Of a stretch of 64,000 bases of DNA, positions 44,839 through 53,335 are shown piece after piece. Positions within the stretch are counted from its first letter, which is position 1; each line of letters opens with the position of its first letter. Below the pieces are notes generated by a model, which worked only from the letters and a program-made list of their open reading frames with translations, ran no database searches and was not told the origin of the DNA. The stretch covers positions 90,869 through 154,868 of the forward strand of contig JAHCLO010000015.1 in assembly GCA_026125285.1 (NCBI GenBank). The letters run 5' to 3'. This DNA is from Verrucomicrobiia bacterium (GTDB lineage Bacteria; Verrucomicrobiota; Verrucomicrobiia; Limisphaerales; JADLHS01). The translations under genes were made by a program, and so were the position numbers.

Positions 44839-45391
44839 CTATCGCCGGACTTGGGATTTCGTTTTTTGCAGCGCCTCGATTTCCGCAAAGGAGGGCACGC
44901 GCCAAAAAAGCAGGTCGCGCTGGGAGGTCCGTGCCGCAGGGCAGCATAGGTCTTCGCATCCGGCGCCAGAACCAGACTCTCCAGCCCCGACGGCCTACGC
45001 CAAAGAATTGGCTGCCGCTGATCTGGCGGAGCAGTTGGGGACCACCGATGAAGCGTGCCATCATCAGACCCGGTGAACAGCTTCTCACCGTCCGGGCTGA
45101 AGCGGAGGCGCAGCACATCGGAGTGAAGTCCGTCGAAGACGCGTCGCTGTGTCCGTATCGGCACGTCCCAGAGACGCGAAGTTTGGTCCGCGCCTGCCGA
45201 CGCCAGCCTTCGGCCATCCGGCGAGAAGCTCAAGGCCGTGATCCAGGACTGGTGGTTGCTCAACTCGCCCAGCGGTCGAGATGACGGGACTTCCCAGAGC
45301 TTGATACTGGTATCGGTGTAGCCCGCGCCGGTGGCGAGCATCCGGCCGTCCGGGCTAAGACTCAGAAGTTTGGAAACACCCGGTTGGGGTC
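44839..45391 (-). pseudogene. WD40-repeat protein C-terminal remnant
   Basis: On the minus strand the frame gives LLSLSPDGRMLATGAGYTD, IKLWEVPSSRPLGELSNH, ITALSFSPDGRRLASAGADQ and LRFSPDGEKLFTGSDDGTL, four WD40 blades. Near 44905-44930 the frame is lost; the shifted frame gives DLLFWRVPSFAEIEALQK and KSQVRR followed by TAG at 44839, the usual end of Ser/Thr-kinase-linked WD40 proteins. The 5' part is missing where palindrome D starts at 45392. A full protein of this type usually has an N-terminal kinase domain and is over 1000 residues. Confidence 0.78.
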
Positions 45392-45470
45392 GGTAGGGCG
45401 CGTCACTCCGTGCGCGCCGCAGTCCACCGCCCGATTGCTGAACGGCGCGCAAGGAGTGACGCGCCCTGCC
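45392..45470. repeat. Long inverted repeat, family D, second copy
   Basis: Arms GGTAGGGCGCGTCACTCC (from 45392) and the complement ending at 45470 match the copy at 20813-20891, including the outer CAACGT/ACGTTG bases. The loop differs. This copy lies at the truncation point of the WD40 remnant. Confidence 0.8.
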
Positions 45471-45770
45471 ACGTTGGGCAATTTGTTTGTCGCAGCATGA
45501 GGTCTGAAGTCTGAAGTCAGAGTGGTCGGCTCGCGAGGAGGCTCGCCCCACCGGAGGCGGAGATTGTGGAGTTCGTTGGATGCCATTAAGCTTGCACTCC
45601 CTGGGACGGAGCGCTGGTCGGCGACCGGTTTATGGCGGTCGAAAGACACCAAGCCGGTCATAGACCGGCGCTTCAGACTGTTGGTCATTCGTGCGGGGCG
45701 TGAAATGTCCGCTGTGGCTCGACTTCCAGGGGACTGGAGACTGTGCCGCCGATTTGTTTGCTCGATTTAG
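45471..45770. other. Gap between palindrome D and C39 peptidase gene
   Basis: These 300 bases show no gene. A short perfect hairpin, CCGGTC/GACCGG, lies near 45652-45666. The last 60 bases before 45771 must hold the C39 gene promoter, but no strong consensus stands out. Confidence 0.4.
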
Positions 45771-46598
45771 ATGTCGCTGAATCCCTGGCTTGAATCAATC
45801 GCCGTGACGATGCTGGCAGTTGCCGGTGTCCTGCTTGGCCGCTGGTTTTCGCGCCGGCCGAAGCCGTATTGGCTGCTTGGTTATTTCCTTCCGCTCGCGT
45901 TGATTGTGACCTATGGCGTGGCCAGCCGTTATCCCGGCTTGATGTTCGTGCCCCCGGTTTCCTGGATGATGATGGGCAGGAACAAGTTTGCCGTCATCGG
46001 TTTCGTGACGACGATGGTGTTGACGACGCCACTTTCCCGGCTGTCACGTCAGCGAGATCGCTGGTTCATCGCGGTGCTGATGGTGGTGATCGTGGGGCAA
46101 ATGTCGGTGTGGCCGTTTCTGGCGCCGGCGTTGAATCGCAATTATCTCGCTGGCCTTCAAACGAAGCTGGATGAAGAGGGCATTTGTCTTCAGAGCAATG
46201 ATTACAATTGCGGTCCGGCGGCGGCCGTGACGGCGTTGCGCCGCCTCGGCTTCCCGGCGGAGGAAGGACAAATTGCGATTCTGGCACACACCAGCAGCGC
46301 GACCGGCACACCGCCGGACATCCTCGCGCGAGCGTTGCAGCGGCATTACGGCGAAGAGGGTTTGGTTAGTGAATTCCGGGTGTTCAAGAAGATTGCAGAA
46401 TTGAAGGATACCGGGCTGACGTTGGCCGTCATCAAGTTCAGTTTCATGCTGGATCATTATGTTACGGTCCTGGAAGTCACGGATGCACAGGTGATCGTTG
46501 GTGATCCGTTGAAGGGCAAGGCGGCGTTCACGCACGAGGAATTCGAGCAGAAATGGCGGTTCGTCGGTGTGACGTTGCGGCGGAGTTCGGAGCAGTAA
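45771..46598 (+). CDS. Membrane-anchored C39-like cysteine peptidase
   Basis: The 275-residue protein has about four hydrophobic segments in its first 120 residues (AVTMLAVAGVLLGRW, LLGYFLPLALIVTYGV, FAVIGFVTTMVLTT, FIAVLMVVIVGQMSVW). A peptidase C39-type domain follows with the catalytic Cys147 in DYNCGPAAAVTALRRLG, His229 in FMLDHYVTVLEV and Asp245 in VGDPLKGK. C39 peptidases usually remove double-glycine leaders and are fused to ABC exporters. This one has no ABC domain and no exporter gene nearby, so it is more like the stand-alone C39 proteins of unknown substrate. It is followed by a long palindrome and the pepF gene. Confidence 0.85.
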   Translation: MSLNPWLESIAVTMLAVAGVLLGRWFSRRPKPYWLLGYFLPLALIVTYGVASRYPGLMFVPPVSWMMMGRNKFAVIGFVTTMVLTTPLSRLSRQRDRWFIAVLMVVIVGQMSVWPFLAPALNRNYLAGLQTKLDEEGICLQSNDYNCGPAAAVTALRRLGFPAEEGQIAILAHTSSATGTPPDILARALQRHYGEEGLVSEFRVFKKIAELKDTGLTLAVIKFSFMLDHYVTVLEVTDAQVIVGDPLKGKAAFTHEEFEQKWRFVGVTLRRSSEQ

Positions 46599-46615
46599 CC
46601 CCTCATGCCATAATC

Positions 46616-46761
46616 TGGGGAGCGCACGCGCCGCGCGTGCGTCCGGCCGCACCGCGCCGTCGAAACGGCTGCGGAGGCGCGTTGGAGACTCGCGCGAGGG
46701 CGCACTCGGGTGCGCTGGCCGAGGACGGCCAGTGCCGCACGCCTGGGCGCGTACGCTCCCC
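46616..46761. repeat. Long inverted repeat, family E (GGGGAGCGCACGCGCC)
   Basis: GGGGAGCGCACGCGCC near 46617 pairs with GGCGCGTACGCTCCCC ending at 46761, with a GC-rich, partly self-complementary centre. It fills most of the gap between the C39 gene and pepF. Confidence 0.65.
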
Positions 46762-46811
46762 ATGGCGTTGAAGTTCTTTGCGTCCGTCTCGGGTTTGCCT
46801 ATGCTGCCAGC

Positions 46812-48548
46812 ATGAACTTATTGCCATTCGATTCCTTGCCGGCGTTCAAGCCGCGCCGTTTCCTGCCCGCGCGGATTGATCTGGGTGAGTGGGCGCAATT
46901 GGCGCCGCTCTTTGACCAGCTTGAAGCCCGGGCGAGCCAATGCACGAGTGTGGCTGAACTCGAACGGTGGTTGTTGGATTGGAGCGAACTGAACGCTGCG
47001 CTCGACGAAGAGGGCGCCCGCCGTTACATCGCCATGACGTGTCACACGGAGAACGCCGACGCGGAGAAGGCGTATCTGGATTTCGTCGAGCACATCGAGC
47101 CGCAGATCAAGCCGCGGCAATTCCAATTGGAGAGTGTCTTCATCGCTCACCCGCTGCGCGCGCAATTGCCCCAGCCGCGTTATGAGGTTTTCGAGCGCGA
47201 CACACAGAATCATGTCGAGTTGTTCCGACCCGAGAACGTCCCGCTGGAAACCGAGGAAGCCAAGACAGGCCAGCAATACCAGAAACTGAGCGGTTCGCTC
47301 ACGGTGCCGTTTCGGGGCGAGGAGAAGACGCTGATCCAGATGGGTAAGTATCTGGAGGATCCGGACCGCGCGCTACGGCAGGAAGCGTGGGAGTTGGTGG
47401 CGCGCCGCCGGTTGCAGGAGCGCGACAAATTCGAGGAGCAATTCGATCAACTGCGGTCGTTGCGGGGACGGATCGCGCAAAATGCCGGTTTTGCCAATTA
47501 CCGCGATTTCGCCTTCCGCCGGCTTGGGCGCTTTGATTACACGCCGGAGGACTGCGCCAAATTCCACGATGCGGTGGAATCCGAGATCATGCCCGTGGTG
47601 CGTGAATTGCACGGTGAACGACGGCGGCAACTTGGCCTGGAGCAACTGCGCCCGTGGGACATGGCGGTGGACCCGTTGAACCGCGCGCCCCTGCGCCCGT
47701 TCGAGCGTGTGGACGAAATGGTGGCGCGCTCGCAAAGGATTTTTGACCGGCTGGATGGCGAACTGGCGGACGGTTTCCGGCGCATGAACGAACTGCGGCT
47801 GCTCGATCTGGACAATCGCAAGGGCAAGGCGCCGGGCGGCTATCAATCCACGCTGGCGGAGGCGCGGCTGCCGTTCATCTTCATGAACGCCGTGGGCCAG
47901 CAGCGCGACGTGGAGACCATCCTGCACGAGGCGGGTCATGCCTTCCATGCGCTGGCCGCGCGCGAAGAGGATTTGCTGCCCTATCGCAACAGTCCCCCCA
48001 TTGAGTTTTGCGAGGTGGCTTCCATGAGCATGGAGTTATTGGGCAATGAATTCATCGAGGAGTTTTACGCCGATGCCGACGCCCGCCGTGCGCGGCGCGT
48101 GCATCTCGAAGGCATCGTGGGCGTGCTGGCGTGGATCGCCACGGTGGATGCGTTTCAGCATTGGCTCTATACGCATCCGGGCCACACCCGCGCCGAGCGC
48201 GCGGCGGCGTGGGTCGCGTTGATGGATCGTTTCGGCGGGGACTTGGACTGGAGCGGTTACGAGGAGGCGCGGGCGCATTTGTGGCACCGGCAGCTTCACA
48301 TCTTTCTGCATCCGTTCTACTACATCGAATACGGCATCGCGCAGCTTGGCGCGCTGCAGGTGTGGGCAAACTCAAAGCGCGACAAGGCGAGGGCACTGGG
48401 GGAGTATAAACAATCGCTTGCGCTGGGCGGCTCGCGGCCGTTGCCGGAACTGTTTTCCGCCGCGGGCTGCCGCTTCGCCTTCGATGGCGACACCATGAAA
48501 CCGCTGATGCAACTGGTGCGCGAGGAATTGAAGTCGCTCAAGGACTGA
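46812..48548 (+). CDS. pepF: M3 family oligoendopeptidase (PepF type)
   Basis: The 578-residue cytoplasmic protein has the thermolysin-like zinc motif HEAGH at residues 372-376 (ETILHEAGHAFHALAARE), followed by SMSMELLGNEFIEEFY, where the third zinc ligand is expected. The upstream region (QKLSGSLTVPFRGEEKTL, NAGFANYRDFAFRRLGRFDY) and the end (YYIEYGIAQLGALQVWANSK) match M3B oligoendopeptidase F. It would degrade short peptides in the cytoplasm. The ATG at 46812 follows palindrome E and gives the family-typical start; an upstream extension to 46710 is repeat DNA. It is followed after 39 bases by an SDR gene. Confidence 0.93.
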   Translation: MNLLPFDSLPAFKPRRFLPARIDLGEWAQLAPLFDQLEARASQCTSVAELERWLLDWSELNAALDEEGARRYIAMTCHTENADAEKAYLDFVEHIEPQIKPRQFQLESVFIAHPLRAQLPQPRYEVFERDTQNHVELFRPENVPLETEEAKTGQQYQKLSGSLTVPFRGEEKTLIQMGKYLEDPDRALRQEAWELVARRRLQERDKFEEQFDQLRSLRGRIAQNAGFANYRDFAFRRLGRFDYTPEDCAKFHDAVESEIMPVVRELHGERRRQLGLEQLRPWDMAVDPLNRAPLRPFERVDEMVARSQRIFDRLDGELADGFRRMNELRLLDLDNRKGKAPGGYQSTLAEARLPFIFMNAVGQQRDVETILHEAGHAFHALAAREEDLLPYRNSPPIEFCEVASMSMELLGNEFIEEFYADADARRARRVHLEGIVGVLAWIATVDAFQHWLYTHPGHTRAERAAAWVALMDRFGGDLDWSGYEEARAHLWHRQLHIFLHPFYYIEYGIAQLGALQVWANSKRDKARALGEYKQSLALGGSRPLPELFSAAGCRFAFDGDTMKPLMQLVREELKSLKD

Positions 48549-48587
48549 ACCGCCGGTTCGGTTTCGTCTTCCCGCCACCGTGCGACG

Positions 48588-49514
48588 ATGAATGTTTTGG
48601 TCACAGGCGGAACGGGATTCGTGGGAAGGGAAATCCTGCGGGAGTTGCGCCACACCGGACACGGAACGTTTCTGCTGGCGCGCCATCCCGATTCCTCAGT
48701 AACGCATGCCATCGCGCGGGAATTTTCGGCGACGATCCGCGCGGGCGACATTCTGAATCCTGATTCGCTCGCCGCTGCGTGCCACGGAATGGACGCGGTG
48801 ATTCATCTCGTTGGCATTATCAGCGAAGTCGGCGAACAGACGTTTGAGAAGGTTCACACGGAGGGAACGCGGCACATGGTGGCAGCGGCGCAATCCGGCG
48901 GCGTGAAGCGGTTCATTCAGATGAGCGCGCTGGGCACGCGCGCCAAGGCGGTGGCGCGCTATCATCAAACCAAGTGGGCCGCGGAGGCAATCGTGCGGGG
49001 CAGTGGACTCGACTGGACGATCTTCCGGCCCTCGATCATTTATGGGGCCGGGGACGGTTTCGTGAATCTCTTCGCGCGCCTGTGCCGGTTTTCACCAGTC
49101 GTGCCGCTGATCGGCGGCGGGCGCATGAAGTTTCAGCCCATTGCGGTGGAAAGCGTGGCAAAAGCATTTGTGAAGTCGTTGAACGAGCCGCGCGCAATTC
49201 AGCAGACATTCGCGCTCTGCGGACAGGAAGTACTGACGCTGGCGGAAATCGTGGACGCGATTCTGGCGGTCACGCGTCGCCGGCGGATAAAACTGCCGTT
49301 GCCCTTTGCCGTGGCGCGGGTGCAGGCGGCCCTGTTGGAATTCGTCTGCGGCCAACTACTCGGCCAGTCGCCGCCGTTGAACCGGGATCAGTTGCTGATG
49401 TTGCGGGAAGACAATGTGGGCGACTGCGCTACAGCAGCGGCACTATTTGAACTGAAGCCGATTCCTTTCCGGGAGGGAATCGGGAAATACCTGCGGGAAA
49501 CGAAAGCCGGGTAA
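48588..49514 (+). CDS. NAD(P)-binding SDR protein, complex I NDUFA9-like
   Basis: The 308-residue protein begins MNVLVTGGTGFVGREILREL, an atypical SDR Rossmann motif. It continues with GDILNPDSLAAACHGMDAVIHLVGI, HTEGTRHMVAAAQSGGVKRF, MSALG, YHQTKWAAE and WTIFRPSIIYG, the pattern of the NDUFA9/YcfH-like atypical SDR group. These proteins bind NAD(P)H and often have a structural or quinone-linked role rather than classic epimerase activity. The catalytic Tyr-x3-Lys is present (YHQTK). It probably shares a transcript with pepF. The substrate is unknown. Confidence 0.88.
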   Translation: MNVLVTGGTGFVGREILRELRHTGHGTFLLARHPDSSVTHAIAREFSATIRAGDILNPDSLAAACHGMDAVIHLVGIISEVGEQTFEKVHTEGTRHMVAAAQSGGVKRFIQMSALGTRAKAVARYHQTKWAAEAIVRGSGLDWTIFRPSIIYGAGDGFVNLFARLCRFSPVVPLIGGGRMKFQPIAVESVAKAFVKSLNEPRAIQQTFALCGQEVLTLAEIVDAILAVTRRRRIKLPLPFAVARVQAALLEFVCGQLLGQSPPLNRDQLLMLREDNVGDCATAAALFELKPIPFREGIGKYLRETKAG

Positions 49515-49558
49515 GCGCGTTACCACCAAGGTGACGGCTCACGGCTCACGCATCACGC

Positions 49559-50902
49559 TCAGACTTCAATCCCGTACGCCTTGATCTTGTTGTAGAGCGT
49601 CTGGCGACCGATGCCCAGGCGTTTGGCGGCTTCCAGTTTGTTGCCGCCGGTTTCCTTGAGCATCTGAATGATGGCGTTGCGTTCAACGCCTTCGAGCAGG
49701 GTGAAGTTGGTGTCCTGCGATTCGGCGCTTTCCGGCCGGGCACGCGTGATGGAAAGATCGGAGGCATCCACCATGTCGCCTTCGGAAAGCAGCACCGCGC
49801 GCTGGATTTCATTCTGTAATTGGCGAATGTTGCCCGGCCAATCGAACGCCGTGAGCCGGTCCACCGCGGACGGAGTGAAGCCGCGGATGGGGCGGTTGGC
49901 TTGCGCGGCGAAGCGTTTCAGGAACGCTTCGGCCAGCGGCATGATGTCCTCCCGCCGGTCGCGCAACGGCGGCAGATGCACGGAGATGGCGCTGATGCGG
50001 TAGTAGAGGTCCTCGCGCAGCTTGCCATCTTTGATGGCGTCTTCCGGAGCGCGGTTGGTCGCGGCGATGAGGCGGCAATTGGTTTTGTAGCTGGTTTTGC
50101 CGCCGACGGGACGCACTTCCTGATCCTGCAACACGCGCAGCAACTTGCTCTGGGTATCAATCGGCATTTCGGAGATTTCGTCCAGGAACAACGTGCCGCC
50201 TTCGGCCTGCCGAAACAGACCTTCGCGATCCGTGTGGGCGCCGGTGAACGCGCCTTTGACGGAACCGAACAGTTCGCTTTCGATCAGCTCGCGGGGCAGG
50301 GCGGCGCAATTGATCTTAATGATGCGGCCCTTGCTGCGCGTGCTCATTACGTGCGTCAAATCCGCGATGACCTCCTTGCCGGTGCCGCTTTCGCCGGTGA
50401 TGAGGACGGCTACGTCGCTGGGGGCGATGCGTTCGACGGTCCGCACGACGTCCTGCATAATTACGCTGCGGAACACGGGGGAGTTGTTGCCGCTCATGGT
50501 TTCGAGCGCGCGGCGCAGGGCGCTGTTTTCCTGGCCCTGCTGCTTGCGCTCGATGGCGCATTTGACGTCGGCGAGCAGCTTCTCGTTTTCGAATGGCTTG
50601 GTGAGAAAATTGTAGGCCCCGAGCCGGCCGGCCTCCAACGCCATCTCAATTGTGCCCTGGCCGGTGAGGACGATGACTTCGGTATCCGTCCAGCGCTTCT
50701 TGATGAGCGGCAGGAGTTCAAGCCCATTGGCGTCTTGGAGGCGCACGTCCAGCACCACGACGTCCGGTTGCGGATCGGAAAACGCTTTTTGGAGGGCGGC
50801 GCCGCTTTCCGCCTCGGCGACTTGGTAGTCGCGTTGCAGCACCACGCCCAGCAGCTCCCGAATCGGCTGCTCGTCGTCCACCACCAGTATTTTGCCCTTC
50901 AT
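49559..50902 (-). CDS. Sigma-54-dependent NtrC-type response regulator
   Basis: The 447-residue protein has a receiver domain (KILVVDDEQ, phospho-acceptor Asp52 in VVVLDVRLQ, conserved Thr/Lys in VLTGQG and TKPFENEKLL). A sigma-54 AAA+ domain follows (Walker A GESGTGKEV, GAFTGAHTDREG loop, FLDEISEMP), and then a Fis-type HTH (GGNKLEAAKRLGIGRQTLYN). On phosphorylation it would remodel sigma-54 RNA polymerase at target promoters. No histidine kinase is adjacent. Its ATG overlaps the stop codon of the C26 hydrolase gene (ATGA on the minus strand), so the two are coupled. Confidence 0.95.
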   Translation of the reverse strand: MKGKILVVDDEQPIRELLGVVLQRDYQVAEAESGAALQKAFSDPQPDVVVLDVRLQDANGLELLPLIKKRWTDTEVIVLTGQGTIEMALEAGRLGAYNFLTKPFENEKLLADVKCAIERKQQGQENSALRRALETMSGNNSPVFRSVIMQDVVRTVERIAPSDVAVLITGESGTGKEVIADLTHVMSTRSKGRIIKINCAALPRELIESELFGSVKGAFTGAHTDREGLFRQAEGGTLFLDEISEMPIDTQSKLLRVLQDQEVRPVGGKTSYKTNCRLIAATNRAPEDAIKDGKLREDLYYRISAISVHLPPLRDRREDIMPLAEAFLKRFAAQANRPIRGFTPSAVDRLTAFDWPGNIRQLQNEIQRAVLLSEGDMVDASDLSITRARPESAESQDTNFTLLEGVERNAIIQMLKETGGNKLEAAKRLGIGRQTLYNKIKAYGIEV

Positions 50903-51675
50903 AGATTCTTGTCGCGGTTCATCACGCACGCTTGCGCAAACGCGGAAAAGATGGCGCGGTGTTCCGCATTACGGTTCGCCAGTCGTTCCGGGTGAAACTG
51001 CACGCTCAAAAGGAACGGCAGCAAGTGCGCTGTCTCAGGTTTCAACTGCATACACTCTGGAATTCCATCACGGCTGCGGCCGGTGACCTGCAGGATATCC
51101 GCCGGTTGCGCCACGGCCTGATGGTGCGTGCTGTTCACGCCCAAAGTCAATTCGCCCGTTATCTTGGCCAGTAAGGCGTCGGCTGTCAATTGCACATCAT
51201 GGACGATCTGGCTGCGCCGGTCGAGCCGCCGATGCTTCAGCGCCCGGGGCAACTGGCGGGCAATATCCACGACCAGAGTTCCGCCGAGGGCCACGTTCAG
51301 CACCTGATGGCCGCGGCAGATCGCCAGCAACGGTTTACGCTGGCGAAACACCTCGTCCACGAGCAGGAACTCGCGCAAATCCCGTGCGCCGCCGTCTGGG
51401 GTCACAGTGACCGTCCGCCGCAGCGAACGTGGAAGGCCTGGCTTGTAAAGTGCCGGCTCGACATCCTCGCCGCCCGTGAGCAGGACACCGTCCGCGCGGC
51501 GCACGCAGGCCGCCACCATATCGCGTGCCGTCGTCGCGGGCATGGCCAACGGCATCGCCCCCACACCCATCAACGCCGCTTGGTACGTCTCGGACAAACT
51601 GGTGGACAGGTCGCCGAATTCGTCGCCTTTCTTTTCGACATTTGGCGAGACGAGAATCAGTGGTGGATTGGTCAT
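50899..51675 (-). CDS. Class I glutamine amidotransferase-like gamma-glutamyl hydrolase (C26, PuuD type)
   Basis: The 258-residue protein has the PuuD/peptidase C26 pattern. DGVLLTGGEDVEPALY is the family opening, the catalytic Cys120 is in AICRGHQVLNVALGG, and the His-Glu pair is in SVQFHPE. NSTHHQAV is also conserved. Relatives hydrolyse gamma-glutamyl-GABA or similar gamma-glutamyl amides in polyamine and nitrogen metabolism. The gene overlaps the NtrC-type regulator by four bases, an arrangement that suggests nitrogen-linked control, though this is inference from position. Confidence 0.9.
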   Translation of the reverse strand: MTNPPLILVSPNVEKKGDEFGDLSTSLSETYQAALMGVGAMPLAMPATTARDMVAACVRRADGVLLTGGEDVEPALYKPGLPRSLRRTVTVTPDGGARDLREFLLVDEVFRQRKPLLAICRGHQVLNVALGGTLVVDIARQLPRALKHRRLDRRSQIVHDVQLTADALLAKITGELTLGVNSTHHQAVAQPADILQVTGRSRDGIPECMQLKPETAHLLPFLLSVQFHPERLANRNAEHRAIFSAFAQACVMNRDKNL

Positions 51676-51743
51676 CGGACGGCACGGTAGCGTGAGGTGC
51701 CCGGCAAGTCAGGATGAAATTGTTCAAGCGGCCGGAGGCTGAC

Positions 51744-52013
51744 TCAGAGCGTCACTTCAGGAAAGCGCTCCCGAATGCGGCGACGCAGTCGTTCCTCGTC
51801 ATCCGGCTGCAAGCGGCGGCGGGTGATGAGCCGTTGCACGGCATCGAGCAACTCCAGCCAGTCGGCCAGCGGCGGTTCTGGCACGGCCTGCCATTGCTCG
51901 AATCGCCGTTCGCGGTGGAAGAAGCGCCATTCGCGGCCCACGTGCCGGGCATAAACCTGGAGTTTTTGTCCGTCGTCGGTGACGCGTTTCCAACTGATTT
52001 CAGCCTTGGGCAT
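51744..52013 (-). CDS. Small conserved-looking cytoplasmic protein, unknown function
   Basis: The 89-residue protein is highly charged, opening MPKAEISWKRVTDDG with VYARHVGREWRFFHRERRF and ending in a helical segment (DAVQRLITRRRLQPDDEERLRRRIRERFPE). It has no signal peptide, no cysteines and no known motif. The Arg-rich helix could bind nucleic acid, but nothing direct shows this. It lies between the C26 gene and ispF on the same strand with normal codon use for the region. Confidence 0.6.
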   Translation of the reverse strand: MPKAEISWKRVTDDGQKLQVYARHVGREWRFFHRERRFEQWQAVPEPPLADWLELLDAVQRLITRRRLQPDDEERLRRRIRERFPEVTL

Positions 52014-52103
52014 GGTGGGTTCTTGTCGGGTGCCGAGTTTGAGTTGTGAGATCGAGTGGGGTTGGCGCTTCTGGCTTGCCAGTTGGCACTGAGGCGCGCT
52101 GCT

Positions 52104-52583
52104 TCATTCCGGCAAATCCACACTGGCCACTGCCATGGCGGCGATGCCTTCTTCACGCCCGATAAAACCCATCCGCTCGTTGGTCGTGGCTTTAACCCCG
52201 ATGAGTTTTTCCGCGACACCAAGCGCGGTGGCGATGCGTTGTTTCATTTCCGCAAGGTGCGGATAAATCTTGGGCGCTTCCGCGATGACGGTGGCGTCCA
52301 CGTTTACAATCCGTCCCCGGCGCAGCGCGATTTGGCGCGCAGCTTCTTCGAGGAACACGCGGCTGGGGGCGTCTTTCCAGCGTGGGTCGGTATTGGGAAA
52401 ATAATGGCCGATGTCCTCCTCGCCCAGCGCGCCGAGCAGCGCATCGCAAATTGCGTGCAGCAATGCATCGGCATCCGAATGGCCGTCCAAGCCTTTGGCG
52501 TGCGGAATCTCCACCCCACCGAGGATGAGTTTGCGCCCCGTGACCAGCGCGTGGACGTCATAACCAATGCCAACGTGAACCAT
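52104..52583 (-). CDS. ispF: 2-C-methyl-D-erythritol 2,4-cyclodiphosphate synthase
   Basis: The 159-residue protein starts MVHVGIGYDVHALVTGRKLI, with the zinc ligands Asp9, His11 and His43 (DALLHAICDALLGA). HSDADALLHAI, DIGHYFPNTDPRWKD, VNVDATVIAEAPKI and VKATTNERMGFIGREEGI are family signatures. It forms MEcPP in the MEP isoprenoid pathway. The ATG at 52583 gives the normal family length; an extended frame to 52661 is not needed. IspD is not adjacent and no other MEP pathway gene is in the window. Confidence 0.97.
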   Translation of the reverse strand: MVHVGIGYDVHALVTGRKLILGGVEIPHAKGLDGHSDADALLHAICDALLGALGEEDIGHYFPNTDPRWKDAPSRVFLEEAARQIALRRGRIVNVDATVIAEAPKIYPHLAEMKQRIATALGVAEKLIGVKATTNERMGFIGREEGIAAMAVASVDLPE

Positions 52584-52673
52584 GTCGCGGACTATACGAG
52601 CGGCGGAACGGGCCAGAAAGGAATTTGTGATCAATTTGTGATCAACGTCCGCGCGTACCAAATCCGTGACCCA

Positions 52674-53204
52674 TCACGATTGGTTGACCCGGGACTTTTT
52701 CTCGAACCGGTGGTTTGCCTCGTCCCATTCGACGTTGACTTCCAGGGTTGAACCGAGCACCGCCACCAGCAAGTCCAGGGCGGTTTGAAGTTGTTCCGCC
52801 GAGTCGAACTCAAACTGCATTTTGCGGCCATCGCGCGCGGAAACGACCCAGCGGCCCGCCCGTCCTCTTCCGCCGAATGAGGTGCGTGGCGGTTCGATGG
52901 CGGCCTCCCGGATTTCTCCGGCATAAAGTTTGAAGCTTCCTTCGAGCTGGTGGACCAATAGTTCGGGGTCCTCAGTTTCATTGGCATCGGACGTCTTCGC
53001 TTTCTTGGCCAGCCAGTTCAGAGCTTCGCCCAGCAGCGCGCCTGGGAGTCCCAGGTAACCGAGGGGCACGGTCAACATTCCCAACGGCCCCTGCGGCCCA
53101 GCAAGGTTTATGAATAGAAGATCGGTGCCGCGGACGTGAACTCGATACAGCCACTCTCCGAGAAACGAGACTTTCCTGGCTTCAAATGTCGTGATGTTCG
53201 CCAT
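52674..53204 (-). CDS. Hypothetical protein with one hydrophobic segment
   Basis: The 176-residue protein begins MANITTFEARKVSFLGEWLYR and contains a moderately hydrophobic stretch (GPLGMLTVPLGYLGLPGALLG) before a charged half (ALNWLAKKAKTSDANETED, then FKLYAGEIREAAIEP). The C-terminal half alternates strands and helices (RWVVSARDGRKMQFEFDS, EQLQTALDLLVAVLG). An upstream in-frame TTG at 53213 is an alternative start. The pattern resembles small PVC proteins annotated only as hypothetical; no catalytic motif is visible. Confidence 0.6.
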   Translation of the reverse strand: MANITTFEARKVSFLGEWLYRVHVRGTDLLFINLAGPQGPLGMLTVPLGYLGLPGALLGEALNWLAKKAKTSDANETEDPELLVHQLEGSFKLYAGEIREAAIEPPRTSFGGRGRAGRWVVSARDGRKMQFEFDSAEQLQTALDLLVAVLGSTLEVNVEWDEANHRFEKKSRVNQS

Positions 53205-53335
53205 GAAGCTCAATGTGCTGCCGTCCTTCCAGCCGGCACTCCTGACTTTCTACCAAGGAATTTGATCTGCCGGCCCGAGGCGCGGCAGCACGTTGGTCAT
53301 GGTCGTAATGCGCGATCGTTCTCAAAATGGGAGTC

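Noticed and set aside
45771..46598. Bacteriocin exporter peptidase
   Set aside because: The C39 domain is present but there is no ABC transporter domain, no exporter gene and no double-glycine peptide gene nearby.
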